A stretch of DNA of 37,539 nt from Sphingorhabdus sp. (GCF_023910635.1 NZ_JAAVVZ010000024.1:1-37539); one strand, 5' to 3'; shown: positions 22,128-34,597, counted from the first letter of the stretch. Translations and numbers: made by a program. The notes: generated by a model not told the origin, from the sequence alone.

Positions 22128-23057
22128 ATGACCACATTTACAGGCGTTTTGGGTGCGGGGCGGCTGGACAGTGCGCTTACCGCCGCCTTGCCGCAATTTT
22201 CACGCGCGCGCATTCAGGCTTTGATCGCGGATGCCGCGCTGCGCATCAATGGTCAGATTTTCGCCGACGCCGGCAGCAAGAAGATGTCAGGACAAAAGTT
22301 TGAACTTAACGTCCCTGCCCCGGTGCCCGACAAAGCGATGGCGCAGAACATCGCGCTCGATGTGGTTTTTGAAGATGAGCATTTGATCATCATCAATAAA
22401 CCCGCCGGCCTCGTCGTGCATCCTGCGGCGGGTCATAGCGATGGAACCCTCGTCAACGCGCTATTGCACCATTGCCACGGCAAGCTGTCGGGCATAAGCG
22501 GGGTGCAGCGCCCCGGGATAGTCCATCGCATTGACAAGGACACGTCCGGGCTTTTGGTGGTCGCCAAAAGCGATACCGCGCATGAGGGCCTGGCAAAACT
22601 CTTCGCCGCGCATGACATTGAACGCAAATATATCGCGATTGTAAACGGCATTCCCGCGCCACCTGCCGGAACCGTCCGCACGCAAATTGGCCGTTCCACC
22701 ACAAACCGAAAGAAAATGGCGGTGCTGCCCGAATCAAAAGGGCGCCATGCCGTCACGCATTACCGGATGGTTAAGGCCTTCGCCAAAACGGCGATGGTCG
22801 AATGCACGCTGGAAACGGGGCGCACGCATCAGGTCCGCGTGCATATGGCGCATATCGGCCATCCGCTCATTGGCGATAGCGTCTATTCTAATCGACAAAA
22901 CCATTATAAAATCGGTCCAAATCAAGCCAAATTCGACCGGCAGGCATTGCATGCGGCCTCTTTGGGGTTTATTCATCCCATCACCGGCGGAACTTTACGG
23001 TTTGAATGCGGTATACCAGAAGACATGCAGCTTCTGTTAAGCCAGCTTCAGTCATAA
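22128..23057 (+). CDS. rluD: Ribosomal large subunit pseudouridine synthase, RluD type
   Basis: The product is a pseudouridine synthase of the RluA/RluD family, modifying 23S rRNA. An N-terminal S4 RNA-binding domain (GAGRLDSALTAALPQFSRAR) is followed by the catalytic domain: INKPAGLVVHPAAGH, then HRIDKDTSGLLVVAKSD with catalytic Asp136, and TGRTHQVRVHMAHIGHPLIGD. At 309 aa, and with the S4 domain, it fits RluD better than RluA; RluC cannot be fully excluded. The open frame reaches back to 21852, but that region overlaps the M67 gene on the other strand. ATG 22128 gives the expected N-terminus, and ATG 22116 is an alternative. Confidence 0.9.
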   Translation: MTTFTGVLGAGRLDSALTAALPQFSRARIQALIADAALRINGQIFADAGSKKMSGQKFELNVPAPVPDKAMAQNIALDVVFEDEHLIIINKPAGLVVHPAAGHSDGTLVNALLHHCHGKLSGISGVQRPGIVHRIDKDTSGLLVVAKSDTAHEGLAKLFAAHDIERKYIAIVNGIPAPPAGTVRTQIGRSTTNRKKMAVLPESKGRHAVTHYRMVKAFAKTAMVECTLETGRTHQVRVHMAHIGHPLIGDSVYSNRQNHYKIGPNQAKFDRQALHAASLGFIHPITGGTLRFECGIPEDMQLLLSQLQS

Positions 23058-23130
23058 AGGTTACGAAGGGAACGCCGTACCATCGGGTGCTTGATGAGGC
23101 CCAATGGAAGGCATAATGAAAGAGGAAAAC

Positions 23131-24036
23131 ATGTCTGTTAAAAAGAATGTTCCGGCTACGATACCTGCCCTTGGGGGGGACGCGAGCCTTAATCGCTACC
23201 TAAGCGAAATCCGGAAGTTTCCGATACTCAAGCCTGAGCAAGAATATATGCTTGCCAAGCGCCTGCAAGAACATGGCGACACCAAAGCAGCGGAACAGCT
23301 GGTTACGTCGCATCTGCGACTCGTATCGAAAATCGCCATGGGCTATCGCGGCTATGGCCTGCCGGTATCCGAGCTGATTTCCGAGGGGAATATCGGATTG
23401 ATGCAGGGCGTAAAGAAATTTGACCCCGACCGCGGTTTCCGCCTCGCGACCTACGCGATGTGGTGGATCCGCGCCTCGATGCAGGAGTTCATCCTGCGTA
23501 GTTGGAGCCTCGTCAAAATCGGCACCACCGCCGCGCAGAAGAAGCTTTTCTTCAACCTGCGCCGCATGAAAAACAATCTTCAGGCTTTTGAAGACGGCGA
23601 CCTGAACCAAGAAGCGTTGCGCAAAATCGCAACCGACCTCGGTGTTTCCGAAGAAGAAGTGAACAACATGAACCGTCGCATGGCGATGGGCGGCGATACG
23701 TCGCTTAACGTGCCCATGCGCGAAGATGGCGATGGCCAGTGGCAAGACTGGTTGGTCGATGACACGCCGTTGCAGGATGAACGCGTGGCCGACGCACAAG
23801 AGGGCGACATGCGCCATGCCTTATTGTCCGAAGCAATGGGCAGCCTGAATGACCGCGAGAAGCACATATTGACACAGCGCCGCTTGATCGAAGAGCCGCA
23901 GACTCTGGAAGAGCTAAGCCAGACCTATAGCGTCAGCCGAGAGCGTGTGCGCCAGATCGAAGTGCGCGCCTTTGAAAAACTGCAAAAGGCGATGCTGCGT
24001 ATCGCGACTGAAAAACGGTTACTGCTCGCGTTTTAA
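23131..24036 (+). CDS. rpoH: RNA polymerase sigma-32 factor RpoH
   Basis: RpoH is the heat-shock sigma factor that directs RNA polymerase to chaperone and protease genes (clpP, clpX and tig in this window may be targets). The protein is 301 aa. Region 1.2/2.1 starts [23 protein letters not shown], region 2 includes [32 protein letters not shown], the RpoH box is [12 protein letters not shown], and region 4 is [28 protein letters not shown]. Three in-frame ATGs compete (23104, 23116, 23131). The one at 23131 has AAGAGGAAAAC directly ahead and gives MSVKKNV, so it is preferred. Alphaproteobacteria often have more than one RpoH; this may be one of them. Confidence 0.95.
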   Translation: MSVKKNVPATIPALGGDASLNRYLSEIRKFPILKPEQEYMLAKRLQEHGDTKAAEQLVTSHLRLVSKIAMGYRGYGLPVSELISEGNIGLMQGVKKFDPDRGFRLATYAMWWIRASMQEFILRSWSLVKIGTTAAQKKLFFNLRRMKNNLQAFEDGDLNQEALRKIATDLGVSEEEVNNMNRRMAMGGDTSLNVPMREDGDGQWQDWLVDDTPLQDERVADAQEGDMRHALLSEAMGSLNDREKHILTQRRLIEEPQTLEELSQTYSVSRERVRQIEVRAFEKLQKAMLRIATEKRLLLAF

Positions 24037-24087
24037 CTATCTGTAAAAACAGGTGACGGGCGCAAAGCACTGCGCTAGTTTTTGCAA

Positions 24088-24789
24088 ATGACAAAAACCA
24101 AGCCTTCGCTTTCCGCCCGTTTTCTGCGCTCCAGCTTTAAGGGCGCGCTCTACTTCATCGGGGGCAGCATCGCGCTTACCGCCGTCTATGCCGTCGTGCC
24201 TATCCCGACGACATTGACGATGTTATTCGACAGCAACGGCGCCAAACGCGACTGGACCCCCCTTTCCAACATTTCGCCGAACCTTGTGCGCGCAGTCATC
24301 GCCGCAGAGGACGGTAAATATTGCAGCCATGACGGTTTTGACCGCGATGCTATCGAAAAGGCGTTGGCGCGTAACCAGCAAGGCGGCCGCATGCGTGGTG
24401 GTTCAACCATCAGCCAGCAAACCGCGAAAAATGTGTTCCTGTGGCAAGGATCGGGCTGGACCCGCTATTTACGCAAAGTGCCTGAGGTGTATTTCACGTT
24501 CCTGATCGAAAAAATCTGGGGCAAACGCCGGATCATGGAAGTATATCTGAACGTCGCGGAGACCGGGATAGGCACCTATGGCGCAGAGGCCGGCGCACAG
24601 CGTTACTACAAGAAATCCGCCAAAAACCTGACCCGCATAGAGGCCGCGCGCTTGGCCGCAATCCTGCCCTTGCCCAAAAAACGAGCGGTCGATGGCGTGG
24701 GCGGCTTTACCCGCCGCTATGGCAACAGCATCTCCGCCCGCATCCGCGTCGTCAAACGCGACGGCCTTGACGCTTGCATCTACACATAA
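24088..24789 (+). CDS. mtgA: Monofunctional peptidoglycan transglycosylase MtgA
   Basis: MtgA polymerises lipid II into glycan strands at the outer face of the inner membrane. The 233-aa product has an N-terminal signal anchor (GALYFIGGSIALTAVYAVV) and the GT51 motifs: AVIAAEDGKYCSHDGFD (catalytic Glu), GGSTISQQTAKNVFLWQG, and IMEVYLNVAETG, then RRIE-like LTRIEAARLAAILPLP. The lack of a transpeptidase domain separates it from class A PBPs. An upstream TTG at 24082 is possible, but ATG 24088 is the natural start. It is downstream of rpoH by about 50 bp. Confidence 0.95.
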   Translation: MTKTKPSLSARFLRSSFKGALYFIGGSIALTAVYAVVPIPTTLTMLFDSNGAKRDWTPLSNISPNLVRAVIAAEDGKYCSHDGFDRDAIEKALARNQQGGRMRGGSTISQQTAKNVFLWQGSGWTRYLRKVPEVYFTFLIEKIWGKRRIMEVYLNVAETGIGTYGAEAGAQRYYKKSAKNLTRIEAARLAAILPLPKKRAVDGVGGFTRRYGNSISARIRVVKRDGLDACIYT

Positions 24790-24817
24790 AAAAGGGCGGA
24801 GCCGAAGCCCCGCCCTG
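24787..24817 (-). terminator. Intrinsic terminator of the Oar-like receptor gene
   Basis: On the minus strand AGGGCGGGGC-TTCG-GCTCCGCCCT is followed by TTTTTT. It is a strong stem with a UUCG tetraloop and lies 25 bp after the receptor's stop. The plus-strand mtgA message may also end here, though its T-run is poor. Confidence 0.85.
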
Positions 24818-24841
24818 TTTGTCGGTTCGGTTTGAGGTAGC

Positions 24842-27800
24842 TTAGAAGCTTACCTTCACGCCAACGCGGATGCCATATAGCGACTGGCGTGTCACCAACG
24901 CTTCGTTTGGCGCGTTCACATTAGAATAACGGAACTGTGCACAATTCTGTGTTGAAGCCGTGTTGGCAACGCCAGTCCCCGGCGCTGTCCCCGTTGCAAC
25001 AGGCGCGCTTAGGCACTGAACAGAGACCAAGGCCGCTGTTTGTGGGAACGATACCTGACGCAACGCACCCCAGTCACTATCAACCAAGTTCAGCACGTTT
25101 TCGATATCCGCAAACAACCGCAGCTTCGAATTCCCAACGAAAAGTGGAAGCTCTTGGCTCATTGAAAGGTCGATCTTGAAGAAATCGGGTGCCATTTGCG
25201 TATTCTTACCAATGATTTTTCCGCGATACTTACCAATTCCCAACTGACCGACGAGGTCGTTGAATTTCGTTTCATTAGCTGCGGTATCAAACGAAACGCG
25301 GGTATCACCAACGGTTGGAACATAAAGCAAGTGACGCGCACCATTGCCGACAGTACCGAAGACGGCGGAACGGTTTGTTTGGTCGTTCATTGTCAGGCTG
25401 TACGGACGGCCCGAACGATATTCACCAAACAAGGACAAGCGCGTCTTGTTTTCACCAAAGAACGCCTTGTTGAAATCAACTCCAAACTTCCATTGGTCTT
25501 TGATCTGATAGATCGAAGTGCCGTAGGCAGCAAAATTTGGATTTGCAAAAGCGTTGTTGGAATAAAGCGACCCTGCCGTTGCAGACGTGATTGCATTGGT
25601 GTCCTTGACGTCTGAGCGTGTGTAGCTCGCGTCAATCGAAAGTCCCCAATCCCAAGATTTTGAAACTCGCGCTACGCCAACATAGGAACGTCCACGTTGA
25701 TCATTAGTCATCAACAAATCTTGGTTGGTTGTCGTTGTACCACCCAATGGAGCGTAACGTGGACGGCCATCAGGAAGCGTGCCGATGCGCACTGAACGCG
25801 CGTCGGTCCACTGATATGCTTCAATGACATTGCCGTACAAAGCATCCACACCGAACAACCAGCCATCGCCGAGCGGACCTAAGTCAGCATCGTAATTGAG
25901 CGAAAGTGTAGCACGTGCCTGACGGGCCGTTGCAATGTCCTGCGCAATTGCGTTGACGGGTGCAGCGGCCAATGATGCCGTGTTGGTAGCAACGAACGAT
26001 TCAACGGCTCCAGGAATAGTCCCGTTTACGCCAGTCAAAGCTGCCGCGCACAATGTTGGGTTAGCTGGCGACACGTTACAAGTCGCCGGAGTCGTGTTCC
26101 GCTGAATATCGATAGCATTGGTCAACTGACCAGTGTTCGAATAGCTGTTCGACAAGAAGACGTCGGGCGTACCGCCCGCAAAAATACCTATCCCACCGCG
26201 AACAACCAAGCGGTCTGTTGCTTGCCAGTTAAACCCAAAGCGCGGTTGGAACACACCTTCACCATTGAACGTGTTCGTGTTGGCAAAACCTTGGCGAGCA
26301 AGAAAGTTTGCATTCAATGGAACATCTGTGGGATTTTCGTACAAATCGTAACGGAACCCGAAGTTCATTTCGAGGCCAGGCACTACCTCCCAATCATCCT
26401 GAATGCCAAATGTGTAGGCGCGGCTCTTAAAGCTCGCGGCTGCATCATTGGCGTCCAAGCTCGGGACGGCGGCACCGAAGCGCAAGCGGCTTGCGGTGCG
26501 GCTCTGGAAATCAGCAAGGGAGTCAAAATAATAATCGCCCAACGACCGTTGCAGGAACAGATTGAAGGTATTTATCTCCGAGTAGCCGAAAGTTGCCTTA
26601 ATGCGGTGGCTGCCCGCATCCTTACGAGCGGTAAAATCGATCGAGAGGTTGTCGGTGTTCAAATCGTTCGACTGACGGCTTACGTCTGGGCCAAAGAAAA
26701 CGCGCGATCCGCCACAAGTAATGAAGGTGCTTGCACCGCTAGTCACCGACGTCGGATCAAGACAAACTTCAAATTGCGGAAATTCCCGACCGCCGAATGG
26801 GGTCTGGTCACGATTATAGTCGCGATAAGATGCACGAACTTCAGTGGAGAATGTGTCGGTCCATTGCGAGTTCAGCTGGAACACGCCAGAATTCACTTCT
26901 TCTGCCAATTCATAGCCATTCGAGAACAATCCCAGCGCGAAAGGCGGGGTCGTGAAAGTGTTCTGCTGGAATTGCTGCGTACCAACGTTGCGGATATATG
27001 TTAGCGACGCGCGATGGTCGTCGTTTATGTTCCAATCCAACTTGGCGACGTATTTTTCGTCTTCTTCGACGGCGTTTTGGATCTGCCCAAGCGTGTCATA
27101 GCTGTAAACGGACTTCGCGATTGAGCTTACTTGATCGATTTGGGCTTGCGTCATGCCAGGAACTTGGTTGGCAAATCCGGAACCTACACCATCATCAAAC
27201 GGATCAGACTCTTTGGTCTTTTCGTAACCGAACATGAAGAACAACTTGTCCTTTACGATTGGGCCCGAAATGATACCACCATATTGCTTTGAGTCAAAGT
27301 CCAAGGCAACATTGCGGCCACGCGTACGGTCACCCGTCAGCTTTTCATCAGTATATGTATAGAATGCCGAACCGGAAAAATCGTTTCCGCCCGAACGCAG
27401 TACAACGTTAATTGCGCCGCCTTGGAAGTCACCTTCAGAAATATCATAAGGCGCAACCTTTACAGAAAGCTGCTCTATTGCATCAAAAGGAACAGGACCG
27501 CGCGAAGTAGGCAGACCGCCATTGTTCAAACCGAAGTCATCGGAGAATTGGACGCCGTCGACCGAAAACCGATTCAGACGACCATTCTGGCCTGCTACTT
27601 CGATTGTACGGCTGTTTGCAAGATCGATGGTGACGAACGGGTCACGGCGCGCAAGGTCGCGAATATCGCGGTTAATCGAAGCAACTCCTTCAATATCTTC
27701 ACGGTTGAGTGCCGTTATTGGTCCGTTGCTCGTTTCAGTGGCGCCACGCAATGCAGACGCAGTCACAACAATTTCCTGTTGTGTTTGCAGAACAACGGGA

Positions 27801-28123
27801 AGACGGAAGCTTTGACCTGCACTCAGCGTCAGATCAGTAACTTGCGCACCTTCATAACCAGCAGCGTCAACGTTGACGGTGAAAGGTCCGCCAATACGCA
27901 ATCCGCTTGCACTAAAATTGCCAGAACCATCTGTGGTGCTGGTCGACGTCGTGCCCGACGGCTCATGGACAATCGTTACCGTCGCGCCAGCAACTGGGCC
28001 GGTATCGCTTTCAACGGTTCCACGAACAGATGAAGTGGTCTCTTGCGCGAACGCAGGTGTTGCAAAAACTGAAGCCACCGACAATGCGGCGGCGCTAGCG
28101 GCTAGATAAAAACGAACTTGCAT
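24842..28123 (-). CDS. Oar-like TonB-dependent receptor with carboxypeptidase-regulatory domain
   Basis: This 1093-aa outer-membrane protein has a signal peptide (cleavage likely after ATPAFA), then a carboxypeptidase-regulatory-like beta domain (about residues 30-115: SSVRGTVESDTGPVAGATV). A plug follows (IVVTASALRGATETSNGPIT, then LNRFSVDGVQFSDDFGLNNG and VKVAPYDISEGDFQGGAINV), and then a very large barrel ending in RVGVKVSF. This matches the Oar/CirA-like subfamily, often TonB receptors for large substrates such as peptides or polysaccharides. No SusD partner or carbohydrate enzyme is adjacent, and the ligand is unknown. It has its own terminator and about 260 bp of upstream DNA, so it is monocistronic. 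Confidence 0.93.
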   Translation of the reverse strand: MQVRFYLAASAAALSVASVFATPAFAQETTSSVRGTVESDTGPVAGATVTIVHEPSGTTSTSTTDGSGNFSASGLRIGGPFTVNVDAAGYEGAQVTDLTLSAGQSFRLPVVLQTQQEIVVTASALRGATETSNGPITALNREDIEGVASINRDIRDLARRDPFVTIDLANSRTIEVAGQNGRLNRFSVDGVQFSDDFGLNNGGLPTSRGPVPFDAIEQLSVKVAPYDISEGDFQGGAINVVLRSGGNDFSGSAFYTYTDEKLTGDRTRGRNVALDFDSKQYGGIISGPIVKDKLFFMFGYEKTKESDPFDDGVGSGFANQVPGMTQAQIDQVSSIAKSVYSYDTLGQIQNAVEEDEKYVAKLDWNINDDHRASLTYIRNVGTQQFQQNTFTTPPFALGLFSNGYELAEEVNSGVFQLNSQWTDTFSTEVRASYRDYNRDQTPFGGREFPQFEVCLDPTSVTSGASTFITCGGSRVFFGPDVSRQSNDLNTDNLSIDFTARKDAGSHRIKATFGYSEINTFNLFLQRSLGDYYFDSLADFQSRTASRLRFGAAVPSLDANDAAASFKSRAYTFGIQDDWEVVPGLEMNFGFRYDLYENPTDVPLNANFLARQGFANTNTFNGEGVFQPRFGFNWQATDRLVVRGGIGIFAGGTPDVFLSNSYSNTGQLTNAIDIQRNTTPATCNVSPANPTLCAAALTGVNGTIPGAVESFVATNTASLAAAPVNAIAQDIATARQARATLSLNYDADLGPLGDGWLFGVDALYGNVIEAYQWTDARSVRIGTLPDGRPRYAPLGGTTTTNQDLLMTNDQRGRSYVGVARVSKSWDWGLSIDASYTRSDVKDTNAITSATAGSLYSNNAFANPNFAAYGTSIYQIKDQWKFGVDFNKAFFGENKTRLSLFGEYRSGRPYSLTMNDQTNRSAVFGTVGNGARHLLYVPTVGDTRVSFDTAANETKFNDLVGQLGIGKYRGKIIGKNTQMAPDFFKIDLSMSQELPLFVGNSKLRLFADIENVLNLVDSDWGALRQVSFPQTAALVSVQCLSAPVATGTAPGTGVANTASTQNCAQFRYSNVNAPNEALVTRQSLYGIRVGVKVSF

Positions 28124-28229
28124 GGATAAACCCCTTCAAATATTCTGATCTGACATTTCGACACCCCCGCACAAAAAGTGCGAATCACGCGAACGAAATG
28201 GACCTTGCGCTCCCCATGGGACCTGTAAA

Positions 28230-28245
28230 TGTCAGTAAAATGACA
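28230..28245. promoter_or_regulatory. TGTCA-N6-TGACA inverted repeat upstream of the Oar-like receptor
   Basis: TGTCAGTAAAATGACA lies about 107 bp upstream of the receptor start. On the minus strand the TGTCATTTTACTGACATTTA context also reads as two imperfect direct repeats. It is a candidate operator in an otherwise featureless 261-bp intergenic region; no regulator can be assigned. Confidence 0.3.
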
Positions 28246-28384
28246 GTTAGCCCCAGAGACGAGACGCCACTAGCCGAGAGCGAGGAACAAGCATAGTTTC
28301 ACGTTGCAACAAATTGTGCAAAGCAACATTCTTTGTTATTTTGTCGGCAAATGTGGCAGCTTTGCCACAGTGTCCCCGTCCAAG

Positions 28385-29656
28385 TTAGGCGGCGTCTTCT
28401 TTGCTGGCCTTGGCAGATTTGGCATATACCAAAACGGGCGTTTTGCGCCCTTCGACAACGTCCTTGTCCACCACAACCTCGTCCACGCCGTCATAGGTCG
28501 GCAGGTCGAACATCGTATCGAGCAAAATCGCCTCAAGGATAGAGCGCAACCCACGCGCACCGGTTTTGCGTTCAATCGCCTTCTTGGCGATGGCTTCCAA
28601 CGCGTCATCGGTGAAGCTTAGGCCGACATCTTCCATTTCAAACAGCTTGCGATATTGCTTCACCAGCGCGTTCTTTGGCTCCGACAGGATTTTCACCAAA
28701 GCAGCGATGTCGAGGTCTTCAAGCGTGGCGGTTACCGGCAAGCGTCCGACGAATTCCGGGATGAGACCAAATTTCAACAAGTCTTCAGGCTCTACCTGCT
28801 TGAGGATTTCGCCAGTACGACGCTCGTCCGGGTCGGCAACATGCGCGCCAAAACCAATCGACTTGCCCTCAAGACGGTTTGAAATAATCTTTTCAAGTCC
28901 GGCAAATGCACCGCCGCAGATGAACAAGATGTTCGTCGTATCAACCTGCAGAAACTCTTGCTGTGGATGCTTGCGGCCGCCCTGTGGTGGAACGCTGGCC
29001 GTCGTGCCTTCCATGAGCTTGAGCAACGCCTGCTGAACGCCCTCCCCGCTCACATCGCGGGTGATGGAGGGATTTTCGGCCTTGCGGCTGATTTTGTCGA
29101 TTTCGTCGATATAAACGATCCCGCGCTGCGCCTTCTCGACATTATAATCGGATGCTTGAAGCAGCTTGAGAATGATATTCTCGACGTCTTCACCGACATA
29201 GCCAGCCTCCGTCAACGTTGTGGCGTCTGCCATCGTAAACGGCACGTCAAACGTCTTGGCCAGCGTTTGCGCCAGCAATGTCTTACCGCAACCGGTGGGG
29301 CCGACGAGCAGGATGTTGGACTTCGCAAGCTCAACATCCGCGCCCTTTGCGCCATGGTTGAGGCGTTTATAATGGTTATGCACTGCAACCGACAATACGC
29401 GCTTTGCCTGCGGCTGACCAATGACATAATCGTCCAACACTTCGCAGATTTCCTGCGGCGTTGGCACTTCGCCCTCCTTACGGCCGTTCAAGGCGCCCTT
29501 TGTTTCTTCGCGAATGATATCATTGCAAAGTTCCACACATTCATCACAGATGAACACAGTGGGGCCGGCGATCAGCTTACGAACTTCGTGCTGCGATTTT
29601 CCGCAGAAGGAGCAATAAAGAGTGCTTTTAGTATCTGAACCGCTCAACTTCGTCAT
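28385..29656 (-). CDS. clpX: ATP-dependent Clp protease ATPase subunit ClpX
   Basis: ClpX is an AAA+ unfoldase that feeds substrates to ClpP. In alphaproteobacteria it controls the cell cycle, including CtrA turnover, which links to chpT in this window. The N-terminal zinc domain has Cys15, Cys18, Cys37 and Cys40 ([17 protein letters not shown]). The AAA+ core has Walker A GPTGCGKT (about 119-126), [10 protein letters not shown], the pore loop GYVGEDVEN, and sensor regions, ending in [11 protein letters not shown]. At 423 aa it is full-length. The start is supported by AGGAC 7 nt upstream. It is downstream of clpP by 134 bp in the same direction. Confidence 0.98.
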   Translation of the reverse strand: MTKLSGSDTKSTLYCSFCGKSQHEVRKLIAGPTVFICDECVELCNDIIREETKGALNGRKEGEVPTPQEICEVLDDYVIGQPQAKRVLSVAVHNHYKRLNHGAKGADVELAKSNILLVGPTGCGKTLLAQTLAKTFDVPFTMADATTLTEAGYVGEDVENIILKLLQASDYNVEKAQRGIVYIDEIDKISRKAENPSITRDVSGEGVQQALLKLMEGTTASVPPQGGRKHPQQEFLQVDTTNILFICGGAFAGLEKIISNRLEGKSIGFGAHVADPDERRTGEILKQVEPEDLLKFGLIPEFVGRLPVTATLEDLDIAALVKILSEPKNALVKQYRKLFEMEDVGLSFTDDALEAIAKKAIERKTGARGLRSILEAILLDTMFDLPTYDGVDEVVVDKDVVEGRKTPVLVYAKSAKASKEDAA

Positions 29657-29790
29657 AATATGTCCTGCTTACACGCCAATTTTAAACGCACATTATTGAA
29701 CCAACATCCTAAAGATGCGTTCCGATTTAGCAATAGCCCAATACGGACTGTGCCATGAAGGCAAATCTGCGAAATTTATCCACGATAGTG

Positions 29791-30423
29791 TCAGCTTGCG
29801 CCGGATTCGGCATTTGCCGGACGCTTGTCAAATACCTCGTCTACAAGGCCGAAGGCTTTTGCTTCGTCCGCTTCAAGGAAGGTGTCGCGGTCCATCGCTT
29901 TTTCGATATCCTTCAATGGTTTACCGGTATATTTTGCATATAGGTCATTCATACGCTTGCGAATACGTAAGATTTCGTTTGCCTGAATCTGGATATCTGA
30001 CGCCATGCCGCGTGCGCCGCCGGACGGTTGATGCACCATGATACGGGAATTGGTCAAAGCGACGCGCATGCCCGGTTCGCCCGCCGCAAGCAGGAAACTG
30101 CCCATGGACGCCGCCTGCCCGATGCATACGGTACCGACTTTCGGACGAATATATTGCATCGTGTCGTGTATCGCCATGCCCGCAGTGACCACACCGCCCG
30201 GCGAGTTGATATACATCCAGATGTCCTTCTTCGGATTGTCCGATTCGAGAAACAATAGCTGCGCGGTAATGACGGAGGCCATATTGTCCTCCACTTCGCC
30301 CGTCACGAAAATGATCCGTTCGCGCAAAAGCCGCGAAAAAATGTCCCAGCTACGCTCCCCACGGTTCGATTGCTCGATAACAACGGGGACCAATGCTTGA
30401 ACGGGATCAAAAGGAACGTGCAT
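29791..30423 (-). CDS. clpP: ATP-dependent Clp protease proteolytic subunit ClpP
   Basis: ClpP is a tetradecameric serine protease working with ClpX or ClpA. The catalytic triad is Ser106 (GQAASMGS), His131 (MVHQPSGG) and Asp180 (MDRDTFL), with the same spacing as in E. coli ClpP. The N-terminus [33 protein letters not shown] includes the short propeptide region. At 210 aa it is complete. AGAGGT precedes the ATG. It is transcribed divergently from katG across 239 bp and is followed by clpX. Confidence 0.98.
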   Translation of the reverse strand: MHVPFDPVQALVPVVIEQSNRGERSWDIFSRLLRERIIFVTGEVEDNMASVITAQLLFLESDNPKKDIWMYINSPGGVVTAGMAIHDTMQYIRPKVGTVCIGQAASMGSFLLAAGEPGMRVALTNSRIMVHQPSGGARGMASDIQIQANEILRIRKRMNDLYAKYTGKPLKDIEKAMDRDTFLEADEAKAFGLVDEVFDKRPANAESGAS

Positions 30424-32849
<2,426 letters not shown>

Positions 32850-32870
32850 ATCAGACCCGCTAAAACAAGA

Positions 32871-32897
32871 AAGGCCCCGGAATCTCCGGGGCCTTTT
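32871..32897. terminator. Bidirectional terminator between katG and tig
   Basis: A 9-bp perfect stem GGCCCCGGA / TCCGGGGCC with a 3-nt loop has TTTTT on its right and, read on the other strand, TTTCTTG on the left. It lies between the converging katG and tig genes and can serve both. Confidence 0.9.
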
Positions 32898-32918
32898 TCT
32901 TTGTCCAAAGCTGGACAA

Positions 32919-34418
32919 TTATTTCTTAGGCGCAGCCTTTTTGGCAGGTGCCTTTTTGGCTGGCGCGGCTTCGGCATCCTTTTTAGGGGCGGCCTTCTTC
33001 GCAGCAGGCTTGGCTTCCTTGGCAGGCGCTTCGTCTGTTGCGGCTGCCTTTTTGGCAGGTGCCTTCTTCTTGGCCGCAGGCTTTGCATCTGGTTCAGCTT
33101 CAATCGCTGCTTCAAGCACGTCCTTGGTCACGGTCTTGTCCGTCACGGTCGCCTTGTCGAACAGGAAATCGACTACCTTGTCTTCAAACATCGGCGCACG
33201 CAATTGTGCCGCTGCCATTGGGTTTTCCTGCAGATATTGCACGAAACGCTGACGGTCTTCAGGGCGATATTGCTGCGCAGCTTGCTGCACGAGCATGTTC
33301 ATTTCCTGCGAACTGACTTCAACACCATTGGCTTGGCCAATTTCCGAGAGGAGCAAGCCCAAACGAACGCGGCGGACGGCGATATCGCGATACTCTTGGC
33401 GCTCGGCTTCCATTTCCTTTTTCGCAGCTTCGGCATCTTCTTCGCGCGCCGCTTCCTGCTCCAATTGTGCCCAAATCTGTTCGAATTCCGCCTCAACCAT
33501 CGAAGGTGGCACGTCGAAGTCATGACCGGCTGCAAGCTGATCCAGCAACTGGCGCTTCATGTACGTCCGGGTCAGGCCGTTATGCTCTTGCTCAACCTGA
33601 ACCTTCATCAGTTCGCGCAATTTGTCGATACCGTCCAGGCCGAACATCTTGGCAAGATTGTCATCCGCCTTAGCTTCAACGGGCTTGCGCACTTCGTTGA
33701 CGACGATGTCAAAAGTTGCCGCCTTACCCTTCAGGTTTTCGGCATTGTAATCTTCGGGGAAGGTTACGTTCAGAACCTTTTCGTCATTGGCTTTCACGCC
33801 AACCAACTGGTCTTCGAAACCGGGGATCAACTGACCAGAACCAAGCTCAACCGCCATGCCTTCGCCCTTACCGCCTTCGAACGGCACGCCGTCGACCTTG
33901 CCTTCAAAATCGATGACGACGCTGTCGCCCATTTTGGCAGCATATTTCTTGTCGGCCGCTTCAAAGCTCTTTTGGCCTTCGGCAAGCTTCAAGATCGATT
34001 CATCGACTTGCGCGTCGCTCACTTCTACAGTCAGGCGGTCAAGCGTGATGCCGTCAATAGAAGGCGCGGCAATCGCAGGCAAGATTTCGAGATGGAAATC
34101 GACAACCGCGTCTTTGCCGGGAGCATAATCTTCACCGAGATGCACATGCGGCTGAGTCGCTGGACGCAATTTGTTATCCGAAATCGCCTTTTGCACGCCT
34201 TCTTGAATCGAACTGTTCAGCGCGTCCTGAAGGAGCGAATCCTTATGCATCTTCTTGACCAGATTGGCGGGAACCTTGCCGGGGCGGAAGCCGGGCATAC
34301 GCACTTGAGGCGCAATTTTCTTCACCTCGGCATCGATGCGGGATTCAACATCCTTTGCGGAAATCGTCATGCGATAAGCGCGCTTCAGGCCTTCATTCTG
34401 TGTTTCGACGGTCTGCAT
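32919..34418 (-). CDS. tig: Trigger factor with Lys/Ala-rich C-terminal tail
   Basis: Trigger factor is a ribosome-bound chaperone and peptidyl-prolyl isomerase. Its ribosome-binding domain includes VRMPGFRPGKVPANLVKK (the FRxGK-type signature loop). The FKBP-like PPIase domain follows (about 150-240), with VVIDFEGKVDGVPFEGGKGE, and then the helical chaperone arms. From about residue 440 a low-complexity tail of about 55 residues (repeats of APAKKA and AAPKK) is added, making 499 aa against about 430 in E. coli. Basic tails of this kind occur in sphingomonads and may increase RNA or ribosome contact; that is inference. It follows tRNA-Leu and converges with katG. Confidence 0.96.
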   Translation of the reverse strand: MQTVETQNEGLKRAYRMTISAKDVESRIDAEVKKIAPQVRMPGFRPGKVPANLVKKMHKDSLLQDALNSSIQEGVQKAISDNKLRPATQPHVHLGEDYAPGKDAVVDFHLEILPAIAAPSIDGITLDRLTVEVSDAQVDESILKLAEGQKSFEAADKKYAAKMGDSVVIDFEGKVDGVPFEGGKGEGMAVELGSGQLIPGFEDQLVGVKANDEKVLNVTFPEDYNAENLKGKAATFDIVVNEVRKPVEAKADDNLAKMFGLDGIDKLRELMKVQVEQEHNGLTRTYMKRQLLDQLAAGHDFDVPPSMVEAEFEQIWAQLEQEAAREEDAEAAKKEMEAERQEYRDIAVRRVRLGLLLSEIGQANGVEVSSQEMNMLVQQAAQQYRPEDRQRFVQYLQENPMAAAQLRAPMFEDKVVDFLFDKATVTDKTVTKDVLEAAIEAEPDAKPAAKKKAPAKKAAATDEAPAKEAKPAAKKAAPKKDAEAAPAKKAPAKKAAPKK

Positions 34419-34512
34419 GTTTTCTTCTCTATCTACGACAGGCCCGCTGGCCTGCCAAAAACTGTTAAATGGCTTTCGGGTTCAACGACAGCCGGGAACG
34501 TCCCCTTTTTCG

Positions 34513-34597
34513 TGGTGCGGGCGAAGGGACTCGAACCCCCACACCTTGCGATGCCAGAACCTAAATCTGGTGCGTCTACCAATTCCGCCACGCCCGC
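34513..34597 (-). tRNA. tRNA-Leu (anticodon UAG)
   Basis: On the minus strand the acceptor stem GCGGGCG pairs with CGCCCGC, and the D-arm has TGGCGGAATTGGTAGACGC. The anticodon stem CCAGA / TCTGG encloses TTTAGGT, giving anticodon UAG (34563-34561). The long variable arm typical of class II tRNAs and the GGTTCGAGTCC T-arm are present. CCA is encoded. It lies 95 bp upstream of tig in the same direction. Confidence 0.96.

Noticed and set aside
23058-23103. Stress-sigma promoter ahead of rpoH
   Set aside because: A GGGAAC sequence is present but no matching -10 at a suitable distance.
26222-27004. 260-codon plus-strand open frame inside the Oar-like receptor gene
   Set aside because: Antisense to a strong TonB receptor gene; no motif.
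28283-28306. Possible general-stress (EcfG) promoter GGAAC...CGTT upstream of the Oar-like receptor
   Set aside because: It is on the plus strand, facing away from the receptor, and the spacing is about 13 nt rather than the expected 16-17.
28958-29638. 226-codon plus-strand open frame opposite clpX
   Set aside because: Antisense shadow of ClpX motifs; no supporting signal.
34480-34512. Terminator between tRNA-Leu and tig
   Set aside because: A short G-C stem is possible (GGGGACGTTCCC) but no T-run follows on the minus strand.
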